This document shows positions 5,188-5,853 of a DNA stretch of 5,853 nucleotides, piece by piece (position 1 is the first letter of the stretch; every line of letters starts with the position of its first letter). Location: the NCBI GenBank assembly GCA_012514925.1, contig JAAYZI010000082.1, forward strand, positions 1 through 5,853, read 5' to 3'. The translations under genes and the position numbers were made by a program. Source of the DNA: Deltaproteobacteria bacterium. GTDB taxonomy: Bacteria; Bdellovibrionota_C; UBA2361; JAAYZI01. The notes beneath the pieces were generated by a model. That model ran no database searches. It was given only the letters and a program-made list of their open reading frames with translations, and was not told where the DNA came from.

Positions 5188-5853
5188 TTAGGGGTGACTA
5201 CCTCTTCTAAGGCTCCTAACGGCCAGCCCCAACCTGCGAGAATCGGTGCTGAGGCCCTGGGTAGCAGGGCTACGCACCTGAGTTATCGCCGCCGTAATCC
5301 CCCCTGCGCTCAGTAATTTCCGATAAGGAACCTTAACATCAACGCTTATCCACGAACCGATTTCATCCGGTTTAACCTCCCACTTGTAGCTCCAGTCTGG
5401 CAAGCTTAGGGTTAATTCTTGCCCAGACCAAGGGGTCATAAGATCGAGTTTAAGACTTACGTCGCCGGTGCGGTTCGCAAATTTTCTGAGTTCGTCAATA
5501 TTGCCGATGTTTATCTTAACCAAGCGCCGATCTAACCAAAAATAATTCTCTGTCTTAGATTCCTGAACGCTTGTAGATCCATTTAAAAGCACTAGAGTAT
5601 TTACCGCAGATAGCGAGTCCACTCTAGCCGTCGCAGCCTGCTCCAATTGAGGTCCTGGCACAAAACGATAAACCTTGATCTCAGGATCCTTAACAACACG
5701 CTTAAACTCCTTTTCGCCTTTAAATTTCTGCTCAAGCGTAACGAAGCCGCTCTCTATGGCGTCCACCTTCCTTTCCGGACCCAGCACCACTCGATCAAAC
5801 CCCTTTAGGTAGCTGTCAATCAACTTCTCTGCCGGGTCGATCTCGGCCACCCC
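5188..5853 (-). CDS. Unrecognised protein, C-terminal part (runs off right edge)
   Basis: I do not recognise this product. The frame is open to the window edge; a GTG at 5850 could be a start, but it has no room for a visible ribosome site and may be an internal valine, so the gene is treated as 5'-incomplete (221 codons visible plus stop). The visible part has no cysteine and no obvious transmembrane segment. It opens with a charged, lysine- and glutamate-rich stretch (about 1-60 from the GTG). A strand-forming middle follows, with aromatic patches such as 'ENYFWLDRRLVKINIG' (101-116) and 'LPDWSYKWEVKPDEIGSWISV' (about 150-170). The arginine-rich tail (from about 193) ends 'LRRGSHP'. The alternation of hydrophobic and polar residues suggests a beta-rich fold; that is inference. 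It ends 115 bp before the peroxiredoxin start, same strand, with no clear terminator after it. Confidence 0.7.
   Translation of the reverse strand, partial: GVAEIDPAEKLIDSYLKGFDRVVLGPERKVDAIESGFVTLEQKFKGEKEFKRVVKDPEIKVYRFVPGPQLEQAATARVDSLSAVNTLVLLNGSTSVQESKTENYFWLDRRLVKINIGNIDELRKFANRTGDVSLKLDLMTPWSGQELTLSLPDWSYKWEVKPDEIGSWISVDVKVPYRKLLSAGGITAAITQVRSPATQGLSTDSRRLGLAVRSLRRGSHP

Noticed and set aside
1..5853. CRISPR arrays, insertion sequences, tRNA or rRNA genes
   Set aside because: No spaced repeats, transposase motifs, terminal inverted repeats or tRNA-like cloverleaf sequence were seen on either strand.

Overview
The window (roughly half G+C) reads as ordinary bacterial chromosome carrying housekeeping metabolism. 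It holds six protein genes: four complete and two running off the ends. Recognisable products are histidinol dehydrogenase (hisD, 5' part only), methylenetetrahydrofolate reductase (metF), ketol-acid reductoisomerase (ilvC), a type I glutamine synthetase (glnA-like) and a typical 2-Cys peroxiredoxin (AhpC/Prx1 type). The sixth reading frame, at the right edge, is not recognised. I see no mobile element, phage gene, CRISPR array, tRNA or rRNA. The free-living type of amino acid and folate metabolism, the peroxiredoxin (close in sequence to Gram-negative homologues) and the short Bacteroidetes/plant-like KARI suggest a Gram-negative-type bacterium, but no marker here fixes the phylum.

Layout from left to right. 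hisD (1-525, minus) leaves the window at position 1 and is divergent from metF (721-1623, plus). The 195-bp gap between them holds promoter-like sequences for both directions and two small dyads. metF converges on ilvC (1811-2890, minus). The gap between these two carries a strong 12-bp GC-rich terminator hairpin able to serve both strands, and a separate perfect 22-bp palindrome. To the right, four minus-strand genes follow in a row and are transcribed right to left: the unknown ORF (5188 to beyond 5853), the peroxiredoxin (4473-5072), the glutamine synthetase (2968-4407) and ilvC. Spacers of 115, 64 and 77 bp separate them. A plausible sigma70-like promoter lies in front of the peroxiredoxin. 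No convincing independent promoter is visible for the synthetase or ilvC, so partial co-transcription from the peroxiredoxin promoter is possible but unproven.

The genes do not form one pathway. Histidine, methionine/folate, branched-chain amino acid and glutamine synthesis are each represented by a single step, next to a peroxide-detoxifying enzyme. I found no convincing new system. The points most worth checking are the loss of the glycine pair in the HisD 'VPGG' loop, the isolated 22-bp palindrome after metF, a terminator-like hairpin pointing against the genes around it, the divergent subfamily of the glutamine synthetase, and the unrecognised cysteine-free ORF at the right edge.
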